Shown piece by piece: positions 31,345 to 39,664 of a stretch of DNA of 64,000 nt. Position numbers and translations under genes: made by a program. Every line of letters begins with the position of its first letter. Position 1 is the first letter of the stretch. Below the pieces are notes generated by a model. It ran no database searches. It worked only from the letters and a program-made list of their open reading frames with translations, and had not been told where the DNA came from. Origin of the DNA: Roseovarius atlanticus (lineage in GTDB: Bacteria > Pseudomonadota > Alphaproteobacteria > Rhodobacterales > Rhodobacteraceae); assembly GCF_001441615.1 (NCBI RefSeq), contig NZ_LAXJ01000006.1, positions 1 through 64,000 of the forward strand. Reading direction: 5' to 3'.

Positions 31345-32172
31345 ATGGCCGAGGCCGCCGTCGAGACGCAGGAGACCCTGCTTGAGGTGAACAATATCGA
31401 GGTGATCTACAACCACGTGATCCTCGTGCTGAAGGGCGTGAGCCTGAGCGTGCCCAAGGGCGGGATCACCGCGCTGCTGGGCGGCAACGGGGCGGGCAAG
31501 ACCACCACGCTTAAGGCGATTTCCAACCTGCTGAAATCCGAGCGGGGCGAGGTGACGAAGGGCAATATCCGGTACCGGGGCGAGCGGGTGCAGGACCTTG
31601 TGCCATCGGAGCTGGTGAAGAAGGGCGTCATCCAGGTGATGGAGGGGCGCCATTGCTTCGAGCACCTGACGGTGGAGGAGAACCTGCTGACGGGCGCCTA
31701 TACGCGCGGGTCGAGCAAGGGGGAGATCGAGAAGGATCTGGACCTTGTCTACGAGTATTTTCCGCGCTTGAAGGAGCGGCGGAAGAGCCAGGCGGGTTAC
31801 ACGTCCGGCGGGGAGCAGCAGATGTGCGCGATCGGGCGTGCGCTGATGTCGCGGCCCGAGACGATCCTGCTGGATGAGCCCAGCATGGGGTTGGCGCCGC
31901 AGCTGGTGGAGCAGATTTTCGGGATCGTGAAATCGCTGAACGAGGAGGAGGGCTATACCTTTCTGCTGGCCGAGCAGAACACCAACGTGGCGCTGCGGTT
32001 CGCGCAGTATGGGTATATCCTGGAGTCTGGCCGCGTGGTGATGGACGGGCCGGCGAAGGAATTGCGCGAGAACCCGGATGTGAAGGAATTCTACCTGGGC
32101 ATGTCGGACGAGGGGCGCAAATCTTTCCGCGACGTGCGCAGCTATCGCCGCCGCAAGCGGTGGCTTTCATGA
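31345..32172 (+). CDS. livF: LIV-type ABC transporter ATP-binding protein (LivF)
   Basis: 275 residues. Walker A GGNGAGKTT at about 46-54, GVIQVMEGRHCFEHLTVEENLL (the LivF Q-loop region), signature SGGEQQMCAIGRALMSRP, Walker B TILLDEPSMGLAPQLVEQIF and the LLAEQNTNVALRFAQYGYILESGRV switch region. The C-terminal about 35 residues (SDEGRKSFRDVRSYRRRKRWLS) are basic and longer than in E. coli LivF. It overlaps the next gene by ATGA. Confidence 0.93.
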   Translation: MAEAAVETQETLLEVNNIEVIYNHVILVLKGVSLSVPKGGITALLGGNGAGKTTTLKAISNLLKSERGEVTKGNIRYRGERVQDLVPSELVKKGVIQVMEGRHCFEHLTVEENLLTGAYTRGSSKGEIEKDLDLVYEYFPRLKERRKSQAGYTSGGEQQMCAIGRALMSRPETILLDEPSMGLAPQLVEQIFGIVKSLNEEEGYTFLLAEQNTNVALRFAQYGYILESGRVVMDGPAKELRENPDVKEFYLGMSDEGRKSFRDVRSYRRRKRWLS

Positions 32173-32756
32173 GCGACAGTGTCTGGTATTTTGCCTATCC
32201 GGAACCGACGCCGCCCGACGCCGCGGCTTTGCTGGGCGGCACGATTGCCGATCTGGTCGGGCAGGGGATCATTCGGCGGGACCAGGACCCGGAGGCCATT
32301 CTGGGTGAGCCCAGGGGGCCGGTGCATCGACCGGCGCAAGGGGCGGTGGCACTTGCGGGGCCATATGACTCCTTTATGGAGCTGCTGACCAATGGGGCGG
32401 AGTTCTGCGGGTCTCTGATCTTCAATTACGGTCCGCTGAACGCCGGCACGCTGGAGTGTCGCCACTGTGGGGTGACGATTTCGGATCAGGACACGGAAGC
32501 CTTTGACGACCAGATCAACGAGATCGGAGAGAGGGTGGCCGATGCCGACTTTTCCGATGGGGCCGTCAGGTGCATCACCTGCGGGGTCGACACGGCGGTG
32601 AATGACTGGGCGGCCGAGGGCGGCTTTATCCTGGCCGGCTTTGGCGTGGGGTTGTGGAACTGGCCCTATGGCACGCCAGTGATGGATGCGGTCAGGGACA
32701 GCCTGGAGCGGAATGTGGGGCGGCCAGGGCTGGCATCGGACGGGTACCGGATATGA
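32169..32756 (+). CDS. Unknown protein with two CxxC pairs
   Basis: 195 residues, coupled to livF by ATGA. No family recognised. The C-terminal half has LECRHCGVTIS and VRCITCGVDTAVNDW, which together look like a zinc ribbon; the N-terminal part (SVWYFAYPEPTPPDAAALLGGTIADLVGQGIIRRDQD) resembles no catalytic domain I know. It lies directly before the phenylacetate-CoA-ligase-like gene. Its acidic nature and Cys pairs suggest a cytosolic zinc-stabilised protein. Role in the uptake/activation operon unknown. Confidence 0.65.
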   Translation: MSDSVWYFAYPEPTPPDAAALLGGTIADLVGQGIIRRDQDPEAILGEPRGPVHRPAQGAVALAGPYDSFMELLTNGAEFCGSLIFNYGPLNAGTLECRHCGVTISDQDTEAFDDQINEIGERVADADFSDGAVRCITCGVDTAVNDWAAEGGFILAGFGVGLWNWPYGTPVMDAVRDSLERNVGRPGLASDGYRI

Positions 32757-32799
32757 GAGCGGTTGGACGCAGAGACATTGGCCAGCGGAGGGCCGACAG

Positions 32800-34020
32800 A
32801 TGAGCCAGTATTTCGACGATCTTGAGACACGGGACCCCGAGGACCGGGCATCGGCGCTGGCGCGTGCGTTGCAGTCACAGATCGAACGGGCGCAGGGCCT
32901 TGCCGGGTATGGTGATACCCTGGCCGGAGTCGCGCCGGGGGATATCAAGAGCGTGGCCGATCTGGCCGGGTTGCCGGTGCTGCGCAAGGCGGACCTGGGG
33001 CAGGCGCAGAAGGCCGCGCCGCCTTTTGGCGGGCTGACGGCGGGGCCGGTCTCGGGCTTTGCGCATGTATTCCAGAGCCCCGGGCCGATCTATGAGCCGG
33101 GCGGGGCCGGGGGCGACTGGTGGCGGATGGGGCGGTTTCTGCACGCCTGCGGGATCGGTGCGGGCGATATCGTGCAGAACTGTTTCGGCTATCACCTGAC
33201 GCCGGCTGGCATGATGTTCGAGAACGGGGCGCGGGCCGTGGGGGCCACGGTGCTGCCTGCCGGGACGGGCCAGACGGAATTGCAGGTGCAGGCCGCGCAT
33301 GACATCGGGACCACGGCCTATGCCGGAACGCCGGATTACCTGAAGGTGATCCTGGATAAGGCGGACGAGATGGGGCTGGCTTTGAAGATAACCAAGGCTG
33401 CCGTGGGGGGCGGGGCGCTGTTTCCTTCGCTGCGGCAGGAATATGCGGATCGGGGCATCACCTGCCTGCAATGCTATGCCACCGCGGATCTGGGCAACAT
33501 CGCCTATGAAAGCGTGGCGCAGGAGGGGATGATCCTCGACGAGGGCGTGATCGTGGAGATCGTGACGCCCGGCACCGGCACGCCGGTGGCGCCCGGAGAT
33601 GTGGGCGAGGTGGTGGTGACCACGCTGAACCCGGATTATCCGCTGATCCGTTTTGCCACCGGCGACCTGAGTGCGGTGATGGAGGGGGAAAGCCCCTGCG
33701 GACGCACCAACATGCGCATCAAGGGCTGGATGGGCCGGGCCGACCAGACCACCAAGATCAAGGGCATGTTCGTGCGCCCCGAGCAGGTGGCCGCATTGGT
33801 GGCCAAGCATTCCGAGATCGCGCGGGCAAGGGTCGTGGCCAGCCGCGAGGGCGAGATGGACGTGATGACCGTGCAGATCGAGGCCGATGGCGGTGCGCCC
33901 GAGGCCTATGCGGCGACGGTGAGCGACGTTCTGAAGCTGAAGGGCAAGATCGAGGTCGTGGCACGGGGCAGCCTGCCCAACGATGGGAAGGTGATCGAGG
34001 ATTTGCGCAGTTACGAATGA
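32800..34020 (+). CDS. Phenylacetate-CoA ligase-like (PaaK-type) adenylate-forming enzyme
   Basis: 406 residues, close to PaaK length. Visible family features: a helical N-terminus with LAGLPVLRKADLGQAQ (PaaK proteins have a similar P-x-hydrophobic-x-K-D motif), NCFGYHLTPAGMMFENGARAVGATVLP, YAGTPDYLKVILDKADEMG, and the C-terminal IRFATGDLSAVM ... RIKGWMGRADQTTKIKGMFVRPEQV (adenylate-sensing and hinge region). It activates an aryl or similar acid to its CoA ester. The ATG at 32800 follows a weak GGAGGGCCGACAG site. Last gene of the operon that begins with another CoA ligase at 23410. Confidence 0.87.
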   Translation: MSQYFDDLETRDPEDRASALARALQSQIERAQGLAGYGDTLAGVAPGDIKSVADLAGLPVLRKADLGQAQKAAPPFGGLTAGPVSGFAHVFQSPGPIYEPGGAGGDWWRMGRFLHACGIGAGDIVQNCFGYHLTPAGMMFENGARAVGATVLPAGTGQTELQVQAAHDIGTTAYAGTPDYLKVILDKADEMGLALKITKAAVGGGALFPSLRQEYADRGITCLQCYATADLGNIAYESVAQEGMILDEGVIVEIVTPGTGTPVAPGDVGEVVVTTLNPDYPLIRFATGDLSAVMEGESPCGRTNMRIKGWMGRADQTTKIKGMFVRPEQVAALVAKHSEIARARVVASREGEMDVMTVQIEADGGAPEAYAATVSDVLKLKGKIEVVARGSLPNDGKVIEDLRSYE

Positions 34021-34038
34021 CGCTGTCCGGGGGCCGCG

Positions 34039-34797
34039 TCACTGTTCGTCGCGGAGGAACGCCGGTTCGTCCTGGGTCGAGCGAGACGGGTCGTAGCGGT
34101 AGCCGCCGCTATCGAACTCCTTCAGGCTTTCGGGGTCGGTCAGGCGGTTCTGGACGATGAAGCGGGCCATCGCGCCGCGGGCCTTCTTGGCGAAGAAGCT
34201 GATGACCTTGGCCTCGCCATTCTTGGTGTCGAGGAAGGTGGGGGTGATGACCCTGAGCTTGAGCGCGTCGCGGTCCACCGCGCCGAAATATTCCTGGCTG
34301 GCGCAGTTGACCAGTGTCTTGCTGCCGGTCTCTTTCGCCTGCCGGTTCAGCGCCTTTGACAGCCGATCGCCCCAGTAGTCGTAGAGCGACTTGCCCTGCT
34401 CGGTCTTGAGACGACTGCCCATCTCAAGCCGGTAGGGTTCGATATTGTCGAGCGGGCGCAGGAGACCGTAGAGGCCCGAAAGGATGCGCAGGTGGTCCTG
34501 GGCCCAGTCGAGTTCGTCCGCGTCGAGCGATCCCGCCTCGAGCCCCTGGTAGGTGTCGCCGGCAAAGGCCAGCGCGGCGGGCTTTTTGTCCTGCTTGCCG
34601 AAATTGCTGAACCGCTGGGCATTGAGCTTGGCCAGGTCGTCGGAGATGCCCATGAGCTTTTTCAGGTCGGCCTGGCTGAGGTCGCGGGCCACGTCGGCCA
34701 GGGCGTGGGCATCCTTGGCGAAGGCGGGGCCGGTGGGGTGGACCCCCTCGGCCGGGGACATGTCCATTTTCTTGGCAGGCGAGACGACGACGAGCAT
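34039..34797 (-). CDS. yaaA: Peroxide stress protein YaaA (DUF328/UPF0246)
   Basis: 252 residues. Begins MLVVVSPAKKMDMSP, the signature start of the family, and contains SLYGLLRPLD-like (GLYGLLRPLDNIEPYRLEMG), LVNCASQEYF and GEAKVISFFAKKARGAMARFI. In E. coli YaaA limits free iron during peroxide stress and binds DNA. A longer frame upstream is open but the ATG at 34797, preceded by AAGGGTCACAA, gives the standard start. Convergent with the PaaK-like gene; recQ lies upstream on the same strand. Confidence 0.93.
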   Translation of the reverse strand: MLVVVSPAKKMDMSPAEGVHPTGPAFAKDAHALADVARDLSQADLKKLMGISDDLAKLNAQRFSNFGKQDKKPAALAFAGDTYQGLEAGSLDADELDWAQDHLRILSGLYGLLRPLDNIEPYRLEMGSRLKTEQGKSLYDYWGDRLSKALNRQAKETGSKTLVNCASQEYFGAVDRDALKLRVITPTFLDTKNGEAKVISFFAKKARGAMARFIVQNRLTDPESLKEFDSGGYRYDPSRSTQDEPAFLRDEQ

Positions 34798-34856
34798 TTG
34801 TGACCCTTGAGAAATTAAGCTTTCCGGGGATCTAGGGCGTTTCGAGGAAAAATGGA

Positions 34857-34904
34857 ATCGCCAATACCCTGTCACGCCTTCGGCGTTCTCGGGACATTGG
34901 CGAT
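34857..34904. repeat. 48-bp interrupted palindrome between recQ and yaaA
   Basis: Nested inverted repeats: ATCGCCAAT (34857-34865) with ATTGGCGAT (34896-34904), CCC (34867-34869) with GGG (34891-34893), and ACGCC (34874-34878) with GGCGT (34882-34886) around a TTC loop. On either strand it folds into one long hairpin. It could end recQ transcription, though no T-run follows. Confidence 0.75.
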
Positions 34905-34932
34905 ACTCTGGTCATGTTGTCCTCGAAACACC

Positions 34933-36972
34933 TCAGTCCGTCGCGTGCAGGACGTCCAGAAAGGCCGGGCCGAAACGCTCGGTCCTTTTGTCGCCCAGCA
35001 GGCGTTCGAGGTCGCCGAGGTCGCGGGGTTTCGAGGCCGCGACGCGGGCCAGCAGGCTGGCGGAGCAGGAGAGCGGCTTGTCGATACCATCCTCGCCGCG
35101 TTGCAGATTGGCCTGCACTTCCAGCAGGCGGTCATAGACCGTGCCTGTCTCGCGGCCCGCGAGTTTGCGGCGGGTGGGGTGCATCACCTCGGCCTCGCCG
35201 TTGATAACCTCGAGAAAGGCCGCGCCATATTGTTCCAGCTTCTTGGAGCCGACGCCCGAGATGCGGGCCATGTCGTCGAGCGTGCGGGGGCGGGTTTCGG
35301 CCATCTCGATCAGGGTGCGGTCGTTGAAGACGATGTAGGCGGGCATCTTGGCGGCCTCGGCCAGCGCGCGGCGCTTGGCCTTGAGCGCCGACAGCAGCGG
35401 GGCGTCTTCCTCGGCCACCAGCGTCTTGGCGGCGGGGCGGCGGGACTTGGGCGCGAGGGTGTCGCGGCGCAGGGTAATCTGGTCCTCGCCCTTGAGGATG
35501 GGAATGGCCCGTTCCGTCATGCGCAGGGCGCCGTGGCGTTCGGGGTCGGGGCGGATCAGGTCGCAACCCATCATCTGGCGGAAGATGCCCTGCCAGGTGC
35601 GGCGATCGGTGTCGCGACCCACGCCGAAGGTGGGCAGGCCGTCATGGCCGCGGGCGCGGATCTTGTCGGTCTCGTTGCCGGTCAGGATGTCGATCAGGTG
35701 GCCCGCGCCGAAGAATTCATCCGTGCGCAGGATGGCCGAGAGCGCCTTGCGCACGTCCTGGGTGCCGTCGAAGGTTTCGGGCGGGGTGGCGCAGGTGTCG
35801 CAATTGTCGCACGGTGCCGGATCCTCGCCGAAATAGCGCAGCAGCGCCTGACGGCGGCAGGCGTGGGTTTCGGCAAGGCCCAGAAGGGCGTTGAGGCGGG
35901 CGTGATCTGCGGCGCGGCGTTCGGGCGGGGCGAGGCCTTCGTCGATCTGGCTGCGGCGCAGGCGGATGTCGTCGGGGCCAAAGAGTGTGAGCGTGTCGGC
36001 GGGCGCGCCGTCGCGGCCCGCGCGGCCGATTTCCTGGTAATAGGCTTCGATCGACTTGGGCAGGTCGGCATGGGCGACCCAGCGGATGTCGGGCTTGTCC
36101 ACCCCCATGCCGAAGGCGATGGTGGCGACGACCACCAGCCCGTCCTCGGTGCTGAAGCGGTGTTCGACATGGCGCCGGTCGTCCGGGTCCATGCCGCCGT
36201 GATAGTGACAGGCGCTGTGGCCATCCTCGCGCAGGGCGCGTGCCAGCGTTTCGGTCTTGGCGCGGGTGCCGCAATAGACGATGCCGGACTGGCCCTTGCG
36301 GGCGGCGGCGAAGCTGAGGATCTGTTGCCGGGGGCTGTCCTTGGCCGAGAAGGCCAGCGTGATGTTGGGCCGGTCGAAGCCGCGCAGAAAGGTTTCGGGC
36401 TGTTGGCCCTCGAAGAGTTTCTCGACGATTTCAGCCCGGGTTTCAGCGTCGGCGGTTGCCGTGAAGGCGGCGAGCGGCACGTCCAGGGCGCGGCGCAGCT
36501 CGCCGATGCGCAGGTAATCGGGGCGGAAGTCGTGGCCCCATTGGCTGACGCAATGCGCCTCGTCCACGGCGATGAGGTTTACGCCGATGCGGCGCAGCAT
36601 CCCCATGGCGGACCCGGCGGCGAGGCGTTCGGGGGCGATGTAGAGCAGTTTCAGGCGTCCGTCGTCGAGCGCGTCCCAGACGGCCTGGGTTTCTTCCTCG
36701 GTATTGCCGGAGGTGAGTGCGCCGGCCTCGACGCCCGCCGCGCGCAAGGCGCGGACCTGGTCGCGCATGAGCGCGATGAGAGGGGAGATGACGACGGTGA
36801 CGCCGTCGCGCAGGAGGGCAGGGAGTTGATAGCAGAGGGATTTGCCGCCTCCGGTGGGCATGATGGCAAGGGTGTTGGTGCCTTGGGCGACGGTCTGGAC
36901 GATTTCTTCCTGGCCGGGGCGGAAGGCGGAGAATCCGAAGACGTCTTGCAGCAGCGTGGCAGCGCTTTGCAT
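34933..36972 (-). CDS. recQ: ATP-dependent DNA helicase RecQ
   Basis: 679 residues. Walker A MPTGGGKS at about 39-46, DEAHCVSQWGHDFRPDY (motif II), TATAD-like motif III (FTATADAETR), GIVYCGTRAKTE (IV), IAFGMGVDKPDIRWVAH (V) and QEIGRAGRDG (VI). The RecQ-C-terminal zinc site is C-x16/17-C-x2-C-x2-C (HACRRQALLRYFGEDP then CDNCDTC). An HRDC domain lies near 530-600 (PAYIVFNDRTLIEMAETRPRTLDDMARISGVG). A 3'-5' helicase for recombination repair. Slightly longer than E. coli RecQ because of the C-terminus. Confidence 0.96.
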   Translation of the reverse strand: MQSAATLLQDVFGFSAFRPGQEEIVQTVAQGTNTLAIMPTGGGKSLCYQLPALLRDGVTVVISPLIALMRDQVRALRAAGVEAGALTSGNTEEETQAVWDALDDGRLKLLYIAPERLAAGSAMGMLRRIGVNLIAVDEAHCVSQWGHDFRPDYLRIGELRRALDVPLAAFTATADAETRAEIVEKLFEGQQPETFLRGFDRPNITLAFSAKDSPRQQILSFAAARKGQSGIVYCGTRAKTETLARALREDGHSACHYHGGMDPDDRRHVEHRFSTEDGLVVVATIAFGMGVDKPDIRWVAHADLPKSIEAYYQEIGRAGRDGAPADTLTLFGPDDIRLRRSQIDEGLAPPERRAADHARLNALLGLAETHACRRQALLRYFGEDPAPCDNCDTCATPPETFDGTQDVRKALSAILRTDEFFGAGHLIDILTGNETDKIRARGHDGLPTFGVGRDTDRRTWQGIFRQMMGCDLIRPDPERHGALRMTERAIPILKGEDQITLRRDTLAPKSRRPAAKTLVAEEDAPLLSALKAKRRALAEAAKMPAYIVFNDRTLIEMAETRPRTLDDMARISGVGSKKLEQYGAAFLEVINGEAEVMHPTRRKLAGRETGTVYDRLLEVQANLQRGEDGIDKPLSCSASLLARVAASKPRDLGDLERLLGDKRTERFGPAFLDVLHATD

Positions 36973-37077
36973 GGGGAACCTGTAAGATTTTAGTTTTCTG
37001 CTCTTACGGGTGACAGTCCCACACTAAGGAATCGTAAACAAGTCCCGGATTGGGGTCAGACGGTCGATGTTGGCTGC

Positions 37078-37238
37078 GCAGAATCAAGGCCGCAGGCCGC
37101 CGCGCCATCGCCAGACCGCCCGGACGGGCTGGCGATTGGGGAGCGTGTGCGCCCCGGTTGGAGGTTTTTCGGGTTTGGCCGACATGAAGTGCCCTGAACA
37201 CCCGTCAGGTCGCCAGCCCGCGGTCTGGCGATGGCGCG
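37078..37238. repeat. Composite repeat of about 160 bp with inverted palindromic ends (family B), copy 2
   Basis: Same order of blocks as 23083-23246: GCGCCATCGCCAGACCGCCC at the left, TTGGAGGTTTTTCGGGTTTGGC in the centre region, and TCGCCAGCCCGCGGTCTGGC plus GATGGCGCG at the right. Most of the 267-bp gap between recQ and yggT is this element. It ends 1 bp before the yggT stop codon. Confidence 0.8.
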
Positions 37239-37239
37239 T

Positions 37240-37548
37240 CTATCCGCAATAGCCCAGGGGGCGTCCGTTGCACAGGAGTTCCGGCAGGATGAAGTCGCGC
37301 AGCGAGATCAGCGCGACGAAGGCTACCAGAGGCGCGAGGTCGAGGGGGCGGGTGTCCGGCAGGATGCGGCGGATGGGTTGGTAGATCGGCTCTAGCAGGC
37401 GGTTGAGGCCGTACCAAATCTGGGCCACGAACTGCTGGCTGAGGTTCAGGACCTGGAAATTGATCAGCCAGCTCATGATGATGTGGATGATCATGATGAA
37501 GAACACCACGTCCAGAATGAGCCCGATGGGACCTGCGATTGCCTGCAT
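37240..37548 (-). CDS. YggT-family membrane protein
   Basis: 102 residues, two membrane-spanning regions: GLILDVVFFIMIIHIIMSWLINFQVLN and the later LAPLVAFVALISLRDFILPELL, with the family motif GLNRLLEPIYQPIRRILPDTRPLDLAP between them. YggT proteins are linked to osmotic stress in E. coli and sit in cell-division regions elsewhere. Here it stands alone, with its stop codon one base from the family B repeat. Function not established. Confidence 0.9.
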   Translation of the reverse strand: MQAIAGPIGLILDVVFFIMIIHIIMSWLINFQVLNLSQQFVAQIWYGLNRLLEPIYQPIRRILPDTRPLDLAPLVAFVALISLRDFILPELLCNGRPLGYCG

Positions 37549-37674
37549 CTGATGAACCTCTTGCTTGCTGCGCCGAATAGGTAAGCGTCATGGCGGTATT
37601 CCGCAAGCTTTACGCGAGGTTGTGGTTGACGTGGCCGTGAGTTGCGTCAAGACCTCGGGCAAAAGGAGCGCCCG

Positions 37675-38211
37675 ATGTATCCTGTCGTCCGCATGTTCTG
37701 GCAGCTTTTCAAGCACCGCAATTCGCCGCCGCTGGCGCCGACCGATACGCATGTGTCGCGGCATGTGTGCCTGCCGTGGGATATCGACCTGTGGATGGAG
37801 CTGAACAATGGGCGGACGCTGACGCTGTATGATCTTGGGCGTATCCCACTGGCAATGCGGGCGGGGCTGGTGAAGGTTCTGAAAAAGAACCGCTGGGGGC
37901 TGACCATGGCGGGGGCGAGCGTGCGGTATCGCCGCCGGATCCGGATGTTCGAGACGGTCGAGATGCGGTCCCGCGCCGTGTGGTGGGACGCGCGGTTCGT
38001 TTACCTGGAACAGTCGATGTGGAAGGCGGACGGCGAGTGCGCCAATCACATCGTCTATCGCTCGGCCGTGACCGGAAAGAAAGGGATCGTGCCGCCTGAC
38101 GAGGTGATGGCGGCGCTGGGCAAACCTGTCGAGCGGCCCGAGGCACCCGAATGGGTGACCGCGTGGATCGAGGCGGATGCCAAGCGGCCCTGGCCGCCGA
38201 TGCGGGACTGA
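37675..38211 (+). CDS. Thioesterase-like (4HBT/THEM6-type) protein
   Basis: 178 residues with a hot-dog fold pattern: CLPWDIDLWMELNNGRTLTLYDLGRIPLAMRAGLVKVLKKNRWGLTMAGASVRYRRRIRMFETVEMRSRAVWWDARFVYLEQSMWK. The D-x-W-x-E-x-N-N-G-R stretch resembles the catalytic-loop region of acyl-CoA thioesterases of the THEM6/4HBT_2 group. The ATG at 37675 follows AAAAGGAG. Substrate unknown. Followed after 73 bp by a transporter gene. Confidence 0.75.
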   Translation: MYPVVRMFWQLFKHRNSPPLAPTDTHVSRHVCLPWDIDLWMELNNGRTLTLYDLGRIPLAMRAGLVKVLKKNRWGLTMAGASVRYRRRIRMFETVEMRSRAVWWDARFVYLEQSMWKADGECANHIVYRSAVTGKKGIVPPDEVMAALGKPVERPEAPEWVTAWIEADAKRPWPPMRD

Positions 38212-38284
38212 CGCGGAAAGCCGAACGAAGGGCTTGCCACCGCCCCTCGAACCGCGTTTGATCGCGACCAAACGAGGGGGCGAG

Positions 38285-39664
38285 ATGGCAGAGGTTTCGG
38301 CACGCAAGCGGATCTGGGGCTGGTTCTTTTTCGACTGGGCCAGCCAGCCGTATCATACCCTGCTGGTGACATTCGTCTTCGGGCCGTTCTTTGCCGCCGT
38401 GGCGTCGCGGTATTTCCTTGGCACCGGGCTGGCGGAAGAGGCGGCGGATGCGCGGGCGCAGACGCTGTGGTCATGGTGCCTGGCGCTGTCGGGGCTGGTC
38501 ATCGCCTTTGGCGCGCCGGTGATCGGCGCGATGGCGGATTCGACCGGGCGGCGCATTCCGTGGATGCTGTTCTTTTCGGTGCTCTATGTGGTCGGTGCGG
38601 CCGGGCTGTGGTGGACGGCGCCGGACGGATCGAACATGATCGCGATGCTGGTGATGTTCGGGATCGGCTTTATCGGGGCGGAATACGCGCTGATCTTCGT
38701 CAATTCGCAGCTGCCGTCGGTGGCGACGGCGGATGATGTGGGATCGACCTCGGGCAGCGGGTTTGCCTTTGGCTACCTGGGCGGGCTGGTGTCGCTGGCG
38801 ATCATGCTGGTGTTTTTCCAGACGATGGACGGGGGGCGCACCATCGCGGGGCTGGAACCGGCGCTGGGGCTGGATGCCGCGCAGGACGAGGACAAGCGTA
38901 TCGTCGGGCCACTGGCGGCGGTTTGGTACGTTGTGTTCATGATCCCCTATTTCCTGTGGGTGCGCGATGCGGATACCGCACCCAAGGGCGCAGGGTTCGT
39001 CGGTGCGATGGCTTTGCTGAAGAAGTCGGTGGCGAACCTGCCCAACCGCAAGAGCCTGCTGGCTTACCTGGGATCGTCGATGTTCTATCGCGACGCTTTG
39101 AACGGGCTTTACAGTTTCGGCGGCACCTATGCGACGCTGGTTCTGAACTGGTCGATCGTGAAGGTCGGCATCTTCGGTATCATCAGCGTCATCGGTGCGG
39201 CGGCGTTCAGCTGGGTCGGCGGAATGCTGGACAAGCGGTTCGGTCCGAAGCCGGTGATCGTGGTGGCGGTGTGGATCCTGATCGGGGTGTGCATCACCAT
39301 TGTCAGCATGGACCGCACGATGTTTTTCGGCATCCCGCTGGAGGAAGGATCAAGCCTGCCGGACATGGTGTTCTTTGGCTGCGGCGTGCTGATCGGGGGC
39401 CTGGGCGGGACGCTGCAATCGGCCAGCCGGTCGTTGATGGTGCGCCACACGGACCCGGCGGTGCCGACGGAAAGCTTTGGCCTTTACGGGTTGTCGGGGC
39501 GGGCCACCGCCTTTATCGCGCCGGCGTTGATCGGCCTTGTGACCTATATCAGCGGAAGCGCGCGAATTGGGGTCACGCCCCTTATTCTGCTTTTCCTCGT
39601 GGGGTTGATCTTGCTACGCTGGGTGCAGGCAAAAGGGGATAGTGAGACATGGTCCGTATCGTAA
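38285..39664 (+). CDS. MFS transporter of the UMF1/Atg22-like family
   Basis: 459 residues with about twelve membrane segments. Begins RKRIWGWFFFDWASQPYHTLLVTFVFGPFF, the family entry (WxxFDWAxxPxxT), and continues with GAPVIGAMADSTGRRIPWMLFFSVLYVVGAAGLWW. Late block GGTLQSASRSLMVRHTDPAVPTESFGLYGLSGRATAFIAPALIG is also characteristic. Some relatives export amino acids (Atg22-like). The ATG at 38285 sits just before the conserved start; a longer upstream frame is rejected. It overlaps mepA by 16 bp. Confidence 0.88.
   Translation: MAEVSARKRIWGWFFFDWASQPYHTLLVTFVFGPFFAAVASRYFLGTGLAEEAADARAQTLWSWCLALSGLVIAFGAPVIGAMADSTGRRIPWMLFFSVLYVVGAAGLWWTAPDGSNMIAMLVMFGIGFIGAEYALIFVNSQLPSVATADDVGSTSGSGFAFGYLGGLVSLAIMLVFFQTMDGGRTIAGLEPALGLDAAQDEDKRIVGPLAAVWYVVFMIPYFLWVRDADTAPKGAGFVGAMALLKKSVANLPNRKSLLAYLGSSMFYRDALNGLYSFGGTYATLVLNWSIVKVGIFGIISVIGAAAFSWVGGMLDKRFGPKPVIVVAVWILIGVCITIVSMDRTMFFGIPLEEGSSLPDMVFFGCGVLIGGLGGTLQSASRSLMVRHTDPAVPTESFGLYGLSGRATAFIAPALIGLVTYISGSARIGVTPLILLFLVGLILLRWVQAKGDSETWSVS

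Noticed and set aside
34852..36993. Very long plus-strand reading frame opposite recQ
   Set aside because: It is a GC-rich shadow of recQ: Gly/Ala/Val-rich repeats, no domain, no ribosome site, while the minus-strand frame has all helicase motifs.
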